Shown here piece by piece: positions 42,032-49,754 of a DNA stretch of 64,000 bases. The first letter of the stretch is position 1, and every line of letters starts with the position of its first letter. Location of the stretch: positions 1 to 64,000 of the forward strand of contig CAMVEX010000005.1 of NCBI GenBank assembly GCA_947166625.1, in the 5' to 3' direction. The notes beneath the pieces are model-generated. The model was not told the origin of the DNA. It did not search any database and saw only the letters and a list, made by a program, of their open reading frames with translations. The position numbers and the translations under genes were made by a program. Source of the stretch: an uncultured Clostridia bacterium. GTDB taxonomy: Bacteria; Bacillota; Clostridia; Oscillospirales; Acutalibacteraceae.

Positions 42032-42577
42032 ATGTTCTACTACATCTACCGAATTCCTTTACCGATTACGGTCATAATAATTGCCGCTGCGGTTGTCGGG
42101 TGGGCGCTCATTATGCGCTTTTCGGCGCGGCGCGGTGCGGCGGCGGTCAGGGCAATAAACATTATTCTTGTTTTTATTGCCCTGGGCGGGATACTTTATA
42201 TCACCCTTCATCACCGCCTGCCGGGTCAGCGTGAGCTGATCCTTATGCCGTTTCACTCTTTTATTGAGGCGAAGGCGGAGCGTGAAATGTATCGCGAAAT
42301 GCTGATGAATTTGTTTCTTTTTGTTCCGCTCGGCGTGACGATGCCTTTTGCGCTGCTTAAAAACGGCGTTCCCGCTTCCTCTCAGCGGCTTAAAAACATC
42401 CTTGTAACAGTTGCCTTTGCCCTTATTCTCTCGCTTGCAATTGAGTCGATACAGTATTTTTTCGCTCTGGGCAGAGCCGAGACCGATGATGTGATCTGCA
42501 ACACCTCGGGAGCGCTTGCAGGCATTCTCTCTTTTACGATATATTCCGCCTGCGGCAAACGCAATAATGATCATTGA
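42032..42577 (+). CDS. VanZ-family membrane protein
   Basis: A 181-residue protein with four or five membrane helices and VanZ hallmarks: NLFLFVPLGVTMPF, then LAIESIQYFFALGRAETDDVICNTSGALAG. VanZ domains are tied to glycopeptide tolerance and polysaccharide loci, but the biochemical role is unknown. The ribosome site is weak. A second VanZ domain follows 18 bp later. Confidence 0.9.
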   Translation: MFYYIYRIPLPITVIIIAAAVVGWALIMRFSARRGAAAVRAINIILVFIALGGILYITLHHRLPGQRELILMPFHSFIEAKAEREMYREMLMNLFLFVPLGVTMPFALLKNGVPASSQRLKNILVTVAFALILSLAIESIQYFFALGRAETDDVICNTSGALAGILSFTIYSACGKRNNDH

Positions 42578-42595
42578 CTTGTTAACTTTATCGAA

Positions 42596-44263
42596 ATGAC
42601 TGAATTTGAGAAGAAAAAAAGAATAATCAGATTCATCTCCGCAGCCGCCTCGCTGGCGCTTATGGGGATAATATTCTTTTTGTCCGCGCAGAGGGGCGAA
42701 GAATCCGACGACCTCAGCATCGGGCTGATCGCCTCGCTTTTCGGCGGCTTCAACAAGGCTCTCGCACTGAATGCTCTCATACGCGAATTCGGTCATATAC
42801 TTGAATTCGGAGCCCTCGCCCTGCCTGTCTATATCTTTTTCTCGTCCTTCGGATTTGGGCCTCACAGAGCGTTCTGGTCAACCTCCTTTTTCGGCTTTTT
42901 CTTTGCCGTCAGCGATGAGATCCATCAGTTCTTTGTCCCCGGCAGAGGATGTGAATTTGCGGATATTGTCGCCGATACGCTCGGTGCAGTGATAATGTCA
43001 CTGATTCTTTTTGTGATCCATTTCAAGGCAAGAAAAAAGAAAAATTCTCAGAGCGACGGCGAAAATGAAAAGATCCGCGATGCGGAGCGATCGGTGCTTG
43101 AGGCGTTTTCGGCTTTTGTAAGAAGCGAAGATTACGATGCAAAGTTGAATCAGGGCGACTTCGGCGAATTTATCGGGAAATCCTTTGACCATAAGATCCT
43201 TCCCATGACGGGGAGCGTCATTCTCAGAGGCGGCTCCGGCTTTACGGATAAACAGCTTGATTTTATCCGAAATGAATCCTTCGGTCAGGTCGCGGTCCAG
43301 ACCCGCAAAACCTCGCAGTTTCTCAAGGCTTACCGCGAGATGATCTCGAGAGGAGCGAAGCCGCTTTGCGTCAAAGGCATTATCTGCCGGGCGCTCTATC
43401 CTGATTTTGATTTGAGAATTTCCTCGGATGAAGACCTTGTAGCCTGCGATGAAGATTTCGGCGTTTGCGCTGAAACTTTGCTTGATCTCGGCTTTGAGCC
43501 GCTTGACGGCGGAAAGAATTATGAAACGGGATATATTCATAAAGAGAGCGGTTGTGTGATAGAGCTCCATAAAACGCTCTTCCCCGATGACGGAGCGGTT
43601 TATACCCGATTCAATGAGGCGCTGGGAGATATTTTTGAAAGACCCGCGAGCCTCAGGGTCGAAAAAACCGAGATTTTCTGCCCCTGCAACGAGAAACATT
43701 TTATCTATCTCGTGCTCCACGCCTTCAAACATTTTTTGATAGCGGGCGTCGGGATCCGCCAAATTGCGGATATTTCCCTCTTTGCAAAAGCGACCGCCCT
43801 CGATTGGGACAGAGTTTTTGAAATATGCTCATCCCTCAATATCAACGGATTTCTCTGCGCAGTTTTATCCATTGGCAAAAAATATTTTGATTTTGATGCT
43901 TCTGCGGTCAAATGCGCGGATTTTGTCCCCGTTGAAAATACGGATGACATCATCGCGGATATTATGGGCGGCGCGATTTACGGCTCACGCGATGCGGATA
44001 AGATCCATTCGGGGATAATGACTTTCAATTATTACGCCGGCACCATCGGCTGCGGCAGGGCGACCGTCTCGACCGCTCTGTTTCCGCCCGCCGAAAGCAT
44101 GATAAAGAAATATCCGTTTCTCAAAGGCAAAAAATATCTTCTTCCCTTCGCTTACCTTATGCGTATTTCCGGATATATTTTTTCCGAGCATGATTCCGGT
44201 AATACCGTGTCGGAGGCGGGCAGGAGAGAGAAGCTTATGGCAAGATACGGAATTTTCAAATAA
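42596..44263 (+). CDS. VanZ domain fused to an NTP_transf_5-like nucleotidyltransferase
   Basis: A 555-residue fusion. Residues about 10-140 are a complete VanZ domain (LSAQRGEESDDLS, GHILEFGALALPVY, SDEIHQFFVPGRGCEFADIVAD). A charged linker of about 25 residues leads to a cytosolic uncharacterised-nucleotidyltransferase domain. It has CVKGIICRALYPDFDLRISSDEDL, where the acidic SDEDL is the catalytic-like motif, then ELHKTLFP and a helical tail. Both families occur separately in capsule loci. Composition is GC-rich, unlike the AT-rich genes upstream. It closes the operon: a new promoter begins at the end of this gene. Confidence 0.88.
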   Translation: MTEFEKKKRIIRFISAAASLALMGIIFFLSAQRGEESDDLSIGLIASLFGGFNKALALNALIREFGHILEFGALALPVYIFFSSFGFGPHRAFWSTSFFGFFFAVSDEIHQFFVPGRGCEFADIVADTLGAVIMSLILFVIHFKARKKKNSQSDGENEKIRDAERSVLEAFSAFVRSEDYDAKLNQGDFGEFIGKSFDHKILPMTGSVILRGGSGFTDKQLDFIRNESFGQVAVQTRKTSQFLKAYREMISRGAKPLCVKGIICRALYPDFDLRISSDEDLVACDEDFGVCAETLLDLGFEPLDGGKNYETGYIHKESGCVIELHKTLFPDDGAVYTRFNEALGDIFERPASLRVEKTEIFCPCNEKHFIYLVLHAFKHFLIAGVGIRQIADISLFAKATALDWDRVFEICSSLNINGFLCAVLSIGKKYFDFDASAVKCADFVPVENTDDIIADIMGGAIYGSRDADKIHSGIMTFNYYAGTIGCGRATVSTALFPPAESMIKKYPFLKGKKYLLPFAYLMRISGYIFSEHDSGNTVSEAGRREKLMARYGIFK

Positions 44264-44268
44264 ATCTC

Positions 44269-44297
44269 TTGTAATAAGACACTTGCCGTGCTATAAT
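44269..44297 (+). promoter_or_regulatory. Promoter of the sortase operon
   Basis: TTGTAA (44269-44274), a 17-base spacer, TATAAT (44292-44297), 32 bases before the ATG. It marks the end of the polysaccharide operon. Confidence 0.82.
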
Positions 44298-44328
44298 ACG
44301 AAATGGTAAAAATTAACGGAGGATGTAT

Positions 44329-44838
44329 ATGAATAAGAAAATTTCGGTGTTGTGCGCAGTTATTCTGGCGCTTTCTGTGATGTTTGTTAATTGTGCTGTT
44401 TTGGCCTTTGCCGCCCCGAGCCCCGAGGCTACCGTTTACCCCGCCACATCCGGCAACGGTCACGGCGGCATCGCCGGCGATGTGACAGACAGGACCAATA
44501 ACGGCGGAGCCACGACCCCCGGTAACAGCGGCAATGTTGTCCCCGGAAATAACGGAGGCTATACCGGGTATAACGGATACACCGGTTATACCGGCAGGGG
44601 AAGGACTACAAGAGGAGATATCAACGGCGATAATAACTACAATACCAATAACGGTAAGGACGATCCGAACAGCCCGAATTACACCGGAAGCCGTGCGGTT
44701 TCTTCGGATAAATCCGAAACCTCGCCCAAAACATCGGCGGGCGGTGTTGATATATTTGCGGTGACCGTGACGCTTTTAGTTCTTCTGATGGCGGCAACTG
44801 CCGTTACGGTATCCAAAAAGAATACACAAAAAAACTGA
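44329..44838 (+). CDS. Cell-wall protein with an SPKTS-type sorting signal (sortase substrate)
   Basis: A 169-residue secreted protein. Signal peptide about 1-28 (FAAP cleavage region), then a low-complexity Gly/Asn/Thr/Tyr domain with Gly-Tyr repeats (GYTGYNGYTGYTG at about 77-89). A C-terminal sorting signal follows: SPKTS at 132-136, a helix at about 141-161 and a KK-rich tail. The motif resembles (S/N)PxTG signals of class B sortases, and a class B sortase is the next gene. The ATG at 44329 has GGAGG six bases upstream; an ATG right after GGAGG at 44323 is too close. Confidence 0.8.
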   Translation: MNKKISVLCAVILALSVMFVNCAVLAFAAPSPEATVYPATSGNGHGGIAGDVTDRTNNGGATTPGNSGNVVPGNNGGYTGYNGYTGYTGRGRTTRGDINGDNNYNTNNGKDDPNSPNYTGSRAVSSDKSETSPKTSAGGVDIFAVTVTLLVLLMAATAVTVSKKNTQKN

Positions 44839-44843
44839 TGACG

Positions 44844-44868
44844 AAAGGGGACCGGTAAGGTCCCCTTT
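44844..44868 (+). other. Strong stem-loop between substrate and sortase genes
   Basis: AAAGGGGACC and GGTCCCCTTT form a perfect 10-bp stem with a 5-base loop in the 40-bp gap. Only three T end the second arm, so full termination is doubtful. It may be an attenuator, giving more substrate than sortase, or an mRNA-stabilising hairpin. Confidence 0.7.
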
Positions 44869-44878
44869 AAGGTATGAT

Positions 44879-45628
44879 ATGGTTAATTTCAAAAGATTTC
44901 TCTGCGTTTTTACGGCGCTTTGCACCGTGTTTCTCTGCTCCTGCTCATTGAATAAAACCGAGATTGAGACCACCTCGGCCCCCGTAACCGAAACAAGGCT
45001 TCCGGATGAAACCGTCGAGGCGGGTGCGGAATACCCCGATCCGGTCGATTTCGGCGAATACAGGTCTGTCAACCGTGAGGTCTATGCCTTTATAAAGATA
45101 CCCGGTACGGATATCGAGTATCCCGTGCTCCAGAGCGGAAAAAGCGATGATTATTATCTCAGACGCGATTGGAAGGGCGCCTCAAGCTACAGGGGATGTA
45201 TCTATACCCAATCGGCAAATGCCAAAGAATTTACCGATCCGATAACGGTGGTTTACGGCCATAATACAGATAAGGGAGATATGTTCAGCCAGCTTCTGAG
45301 ATTTCAGGATAAAGAATTTTTTGACAGCCACGATGTGTTTTACATTTTTATTCCCGGCCATATCCTTGTTTACAAAATATTTTCCGCCCATTCTTTTGAT
45401 GACAGGCATATACTCAATTCATACGATTTCAGTTCTCCGGAGGTGCTCGCTTCCTTTCAGCAGATGCTTCTCAATCCGTCAGCCCTCGAAAAGAATACCC
45501 GCGAAGGCGTTTCTCTCAACGAATACAGCGAGATAGTGATTCTTTCCACCTGCGCTGAGCCGAGAAGCACAAGTAATTTCAGATACCTTGTAAACGGAGT
45601 GTTGGTAAACGATGTTGTCACGGCTTAA
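44879..45628 (+). CDS. Class B sortase
   Basis: A 249-residue transpeptidase with all three catalytic residues: H128 in VYGHN, C225 in ILSTC and R235 in STSNFRYLV. The extra class B helix (HDVFYIF to FSSPEVLASFQQ) is present. The N-terminus carries a hydrophobic segment ending LCSC (C22), which looks like a lipobox. The enzyme may thus be lipid-anchored rather than held by a helix. Its likely substrate is the SPKTS protein just upstream. Confidence 0.93.
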   Translation: MVNFKRFLCVFTALCTVFLCSCSLNKTEIETTSAPVTETRLPDETVEAGAEYPDPVDFGEYRSVNREVYAFIKIPGTDIEYPVLQSGKSDDYYLRRDWKGASSYRGCIYTQSANAKEFTDPITVVYGHNTDKGDMFSQLLRFQDKEFFDSHDVFYIFIPGHILVYKIFSAHSFDDRHILNSYDFSSPEVLASFQQMLLNPSALEKNTREGVSLNEYSEIVILSTCAEPRSTSNFRYLVNGVLVNDVVTA

Positions 45629-46724
45629 ATATATCGAATACCCCAAAGAGGTGCGCAAAAATCTGATCGAGCGCGATAAAAACAATAAACGTAAAACACG
45701 CAAAAAAAAGAAAAAACTCCTTGTTTTTCTTATCATTCTGCTTGCGCTGATCATCGCTGCGGCGGGGGTGTTCTGTTTCTTTTGGTACAGAAGCCGGAGC
45801 AATATGCATCCGAACGGAGATATAAATTTTGATCCCGGTGATATAGGCCTTGATGATGATACCGCTCCCGTCATACACGATTCGGGAAAGATCATCGAAT
45901 ATAAGGGCGAAAAATATTATTTCAATGAAAATATAGTTTCTCTGGCGCTTATGGGAGTTGATAAAAACACTCTCGGCACCGATTACGGAGCGGTCGGCAC
46001 CGGCGGCCAGGCGGATACGATAGCCCTCGCTCTCTATGATATCTCAAACGGTAAAATAAATATCGCTGTTATCCCGAGAGATACCATGGTAGGGGTCAAT
46101 ACCTACGACAAAGAGGGCGGATTCATAGATATCAAAGAGCAGCAGATATGTGTTTCTTACGCCTACGGCGACGGGAAAAAGACAAGCTGTGACAATACCA
46201 TGAGAAGCATCAACAGGCTATTTATGGGGATACCGATAGATTATTATCTCGCAATGGATCTTGACGGGATTCCAGCTCTGAATGACGCTATCGGCGGTGT
46301 GACCCTCACCTGCCTTGAAACCGAAGGCAGGTTTACGGCGGGTCAGACCGTCACCCTCAGCGGTGAAGACGCAGACGCCTATGTCCGCGACAGAGATATG
46401 AGCAGGGTGGATTCAGATACCGCGCGAAGGGCAAGGCAGAAGCAGTATATGGAGTGTTATATCTCTCAGGCGACAGATCTGATAAAAAAGAATTTTTCGC
46501 TTGTCGGAACTCTTTACAGGCGCGCCATGAATTATACAGTGACCGATATTTCGCTTGATAACGCCACCTATATCGCATCCACGGCGATTTCAAATAATCT
46601 GAGCGTCAATGATTTCAAAACCGTTCCCGGGAAATATGAGGCGGGAGCCAGATACGCGGAATATCATATTGATGAAACTGCCCTGTTTGAAATGATCCTC
46701 GAGCTTTATTATACCAAGCAATAA
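45612..46724 (+). CDS. LytR-CpsA-Psr (LCP) family glycopolymer transferase
   Basis: A 370-residue membrane-anchored enzyme. Very basic cytosolic N-terminus (RKTRKKKKK at about 27-35), one helix at about 36-58, then the LCP domain with LALMGVD, GGQADTIALALYD, IAVIPRDTMV, SINRLFMGIPIDYYL and a late YVRDRDMSRVDSDTARRARQ. LCP proteins attach undecaprenyl-linked glycopolymers to peptidoglycan. It is the best candidate to ligate the polymer made by the upstream operon. The start overlaps the sortase gene by 17 bp. Confidence 0.93.
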   Translation: MLSRLKYIEYPKEVRKNLIERDKNNKRKTRKKKKKLLVFLIILLALIIAAAGVFCFFWYRSRSNMHPNGDINFDPGDIGLDDDTAPVIHDSGKIIEYKGEKYYFNENIVSLALMGVDKNTLGTDYGAVGTGGQADTIALALYDISNGKINIAVIPRDTMVGVNTYDKEGGFIDIKEQQICVSYAYGDGKKTSCDNTMRSINRLFMGIPIDYYLAMDLDGIPALNDAIGGVTLTCLETEGRFTAGQTVTLSGEDADAYVRDRDMSRVDSDTARRARQKQYMECYISQATDLIKKNFSLVGTLYRRAMNYTVTDISLDNATYIASTAISNNLSVNDFKTVPGKYEAGARYAEYHIDETALFEMILELYYTKQ

Positions 46725-46732
46725 AATGTTTA

Positions 46733-46758
46733 CCGGCAGCCCCGTGAGAGGCTGCCGG
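46733..46758 (+). terminator. Stem-loop terminator after the LCP gene
   Basis: CCGGCAGCC pairs with GGCTGCCGG around an 8-base loop, followed by ATTTTGTG. It probably ends the sortase-LCP operon and may also serve the converging phosphoesterase gene. Confidence 0.75.
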
Positions 46759-46776
46759 ATTTTGTGTTCGGATTTT

Positions 46777-47877
46777 TTATTTCAGCGCATCATAATATGT
46801 GAATTGTTCAAAAGTCGATTTGCCGGGCGAAACGACAGATACAGAGTAGCCCTGAAGCCATTCCTCCTCGGGGTATCCCTTTTTATGAAGTCCGTATGAG
46901 CCGTAGCCGGAGGTTTCGAGGTAGGCGAGCTCAATCCCGTCGATATTTACAGCAAAATTATTGTTGTGGTCGTGGCCGAAATAAGCGGCGCTGATTCCCG
47001 CCTTTTTCATCTCTTCAAAAAGACCGCTGTCAAATGAGGTGCAGCATACATTCTCTCCCTTTGAGCCGCGGATGAAATTTTCTTCGTTTTCAGCCGCTTC
47101 TCCGAGCTGAGGCAGGGGAATATGCATCAGCATAACGCCGGTGTATTCGCCGTATTTCTCTTTTATGGAGGCGGCCTTATCCGCAAACCATTTCACCTGG
47201 TTTTCGTGAGCGCCGTCAATTCCTCTTGAATCCTCGGGCAGATCATAATGATTTCTGAGTTCATCGCTCATTTCGTCAAATGTGTCAAGGCAAAATACGG
47301 TTTCAAGCAGTTTCCCGCTTCTGTCCGTAAGATTTATTGCGTAGTTGCAGTTGCCGTCGATTTCGCCGATGCCTTTGAGCATTATACATCTGTCATAAGA
47401 AGAGAAAATATCCGCCATTTTTTCGCGTTTTATCGAATAGGGATTATCGCCCTCGTGGTTTCCGATAACGCCGCCCCAGTAGATCCCCAGTTTTTCAAAA
47501 ATCTCCGCAAGCTGATGCGAGCGCTTTGAGTTAAAGGCGCTTGTCACATTGTCGCCGCCCAAAAGCACAAGGTCGGGCTTCTCTTTGCGTATTGCCGCTA
47601 TCATATTTTCAAGCGTTGTATTTGATGTCTTGTTATTTCCGTCAAGGTGTATGTCGCTGAAAAAGATGATTTTATACGGCTTGCCGTCTTTTTTGCGCAG
47701 TGTCACGCTGTCTGTTTCGGTTTCCGCAATTTCAACCGTGTCGATACCGAGCGGCTCAATTCCTTTTATGTCATAGTTCAGAGGATGGGGAAGAAATGCC
47801 CAAGCAACGCAGCCGCCTGCGATAATTATAACGAGAAAAACGCAGATCATGATTTTTGCGATTTTTTTCTTATTCAT
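46777..47877 (-). CDS. Calcineurin-like metallophosphoesterase, membrane-anchored
   Basis: A 366-residue enzyme with one N-terminal helix (about 7-29) and the five metallophosphoesterase motifs: FFSDIHLDG, LLGGDNVTS, IGNHEGD, LMHIPLP and YFGHDHNN. The domain lies outside the cytoplasm. Substrate unknown; PhoD-independent families of this type include purple-acid-like phosphatases. AAGGAGAG precedes the ATG by a few bases. It stands alone, converging with the LCP gene. Confidence 0.9.
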   Translation of the reverse strand: MNKKKIAKIMICVFLVIIIAGGCVAWAFLPHPLNYDIKGIEPLGIDTVEIAETETDSVTLRKKDGKPYKIIFFSDIHLDGNNKTSNTTLENMIAAIRKEKPDLVLLGGDNVTSAFNSKRSHQLAEIFEKLGIYWGGVIGNHEGDNPYSIKREKMADIFSSYDRCIMLKGIGEIDGNCNYAINLTDRSGKLLETVFCLDTFDEMSDELRNHYDLPEDSRGIDGAHENQVKWFADKAASIKEKYGEYTGVMLMHIPLPQLGEAAENEENFIRGSKGENVCCTSFDSGLFEEMKKAGISAAYFGHDHNNNFAVNIDGIELAYLETSGYGSYGLHKKGYPEEEWLQGYSVSVVSPGKSTFEQFTYYDALK

Positions 47878-47961
47878 TTGACCCTCTCCTTTGCAATTTC
47901 AATTTAACTATATCAAACTCTGCTTAAAATGCAATCCTTTTTTGAAAATATCCTTCATCGA

Positions 47962-47989
47962 TTGACTTTTGTATTCATTGATATATAAT
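47962..47989 (+). promoter_or_regulatory. Promoter of the MGH1-like glycosidase
   Basis: TTGACT (47962-47967), a 16-base spacer, TATAAT (47984-47989), 19 bases before the ATG at 48008. Confidence 0.8.
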
Positions 47990-48007
47990 AAACCCGAGGT
48001 GAGTTAT

Positions 48008-49666
48008 ATGCTTCTTCCCGATCATTACGGCTACGGCAATTTGTTCGCGTTCAGCGGGCTGGACGGCGAAAATTCTCATTCCGAAGATTTCGCGGGAATG
48101 ATAATGGATAAAAAGTTGACCGTCAGATTTGACGGCGAAAATCCCGTAACTCTCTTTGCCGATACGGGAGATATCGAATTCAAAGCGGTGCTTTCCGATG
48201 TGATGATCGGCGAGAATATCAGAATCGTTTTTGCCGATAAAAACACGGTAGCCGGAATTTTTGACGGAGAAGTGACGATTTTTTGCGAAACCGCGCCTTG
48301 CGAATCGGAAGGGGATAATATCCTGATCGGGACAGACGGATTTTATTATTCGCTTTCACGCCGGGGCGGCAGATTTGCGCTTTGCAGAGAAAAAAGCCGT
48401 GAAAAAGCGTTTACCCTCTCCGAAGAAAAACTCGGTATTGATATTGAGAGTCTGTGCGAAAAAAGGATCTCATATTACCGCTCTTTGCCGGAATGCAAAC
48501 GGCCTGAGTATGAGAAGCTCTATTATAAATGTCTTGAAGTCAATAAATTGAATGTTTATTCGCCGCAGGACGGTATAGATTGCAGATTTACCACTCCCGA
48601 CAGGCTCCCTCACCGCCATATGTGGCTTTGGGATTCAATGTTTCACGCGGTCGCCATAAGCGGATATGATATTTCTCTCGCAAAAGACGCCATAAGAGCG
48701 GTGCTTCAATGTCAGAGAGATGACGGATTTATCCCTCATATGATCAAGAGCCGCGCTGATATTTCATCCATCACTCAGCCGCAGGTCATCGCCTGGGCGG
48801 TGTTAAAGGTCTATGACCGTGACAAGGATAAATCCTTCCTCGCAGAGTGCGCTTATAAGATCGAGAAATACCTGCTGTGGTTTATCGAAAACAGAGATAA
48901 AAACCGCAACGGTCTTTTTGAGTGGAAGACCGATTTTGCCAATACAAGATGCAGATGCGACGAAAGCGGAATGGATAATTCTCCGCGCTTTGATACCGTC
49001 GAAACGCTCGACGCGATAGATTGCTCCTGCTTTATGGTGAATGACTGCCGGTGTCTTTCGGAAATCTTTTCAATTATCGGCGAGAGCGAAAGATCGCAAA
49101 AATTCAAAAATATCGCCGATAAAACCGCTGGGCTGATAAATGAATGTCTGTGGGATGAGAATACCGGCGCATATTGCGACCGCACTTTTTCCGGGGAGCT
49201 CACGGGCGTTTTGACCTGCTCATCATTTTTGCCGCTTTTTGCGGGGGTTTGCGATAAATCCCGTGTAGAGAGGCTTCTTTCGCTGCTCTGTGATGAATCG
49301 AAATTTGCCACGGCGTTTCCCGTGCCGAGCATCGCCCGCTGCAATCCGCTTTACGGAGCCGATATGTGGCGCGGCGGCACCTGGCTCAATTACAATTATT
49401 TCATAGCCTCCGGTCTCAGAAGATACGGATTTGAGAGCCATGCGCGCGGGCTCGTTGAGAAAACTCTTGAATGCGTCGGCAAATGGTATGATGTCACCGG
49501 CAACATCTTTGAGTTTTATGATGCGGAGGATAAAATTGCCCCGTGGTTTCTTAACAGAAAAGGCACTCAGCCGGAAAAGCCGGATTACAGGATCCGTTAC
49601 CATTCGATCACGGACTATAACTGGTCCGCCTGCTTTATTTTGCTTATGCTTGCCGGCGAATTTTAA
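48008..49666 (+). CDS. MGH1/GH63-like glycoside hydrolase
   Basis: A 552-residue enzyme: a beta-rich N-terminal domain (about 1-150) and a C-terminal alpha/alpha barrel. Barrel motifs include PHRHMWLWDSMFHA, CQRDDGFIPHMI, GLFEWKTD, SGMDNSPRFDTVETLDAIDC, YGADMWRGGTWLNYNYFIA and YHSITDYNWSA. These place it with mannosylglycerate-hydrolase-like and GH63 alpha-glucosidase-type enzymes. Absence of a signal peptide implies a cytosolic role. The sugar is not predictable. GAGGTGAG precedes the ATG at 48008. Confidence 0.85.
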   Translation: MLLPDHYGYGNLFAFSGLDGENSHSEDFAGMIMDKKLTVRFDGENPVTLFADTGDIEFKAVLSDVMIGENIRIVFADKNTVAGIFDGEVTIFCETAPCESEGDNILIGTDGFYYSLSRRGGRFALCREKSREKAFTLSEEKLGIDIESLCEKRISYYRSLPECKRPEYEKLYYKCLEVNKLNVYSPQDGIDCRFTTPDRLPHRHMWLWDSMFHAVAISGYDISLAKDAIRAVLQCQRDDGFIPHMIKSRADISSITQPQVIAWAVLKVYDRDKDKSFLAECAYKIEKYLLWFIENRDKNRNGLFEWKTDFANTRCRCDESGMDNSPRFDTVETLDAIDCSCFMVNDCRCLSEIFSIIGESERSQKFKNIADKTAGLINECLWDENTGAYCDRTFSGELTGVLTCSSFLPLFAGVCDKSRVERLLSLLCDESKFATAFPVPSIARCNPLYGADMWRGGTWLNYNYFIASGLRRYGFESHARGLVEKTLECVGKWYDVTGNIFEFYDAEDKIAPWFLNRKGTQPEKPDYRIRYHSITDYNWSACFILLMLAGEF

Positions 49667-49682
49667 TATCGTAATAAAATTG

Positions 49683-49710
49683 TTGATTTTTTGTCGCTTT
49701 ATGCTATAAT
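49683..49710 (+). promoter_or_regulatory. Promoter of the VWA-protein gene
   Basis: TTGATT (49683-49688), a 16-base spacer, TATAAT (49705-49710). Confidence 0.75.
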
Positions 49711-49754
49711 ATTTTAATGTATAAGCGTTAGTAAGTTAGGAGTGAATACGGCTC

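Noticed and set aside
42059-42865. A 268-codon leftward frame
   Set aside because: Antisense to the two VanZ genes; its residues are an Arg/Lys-rich shadow of hydrophobic codons.
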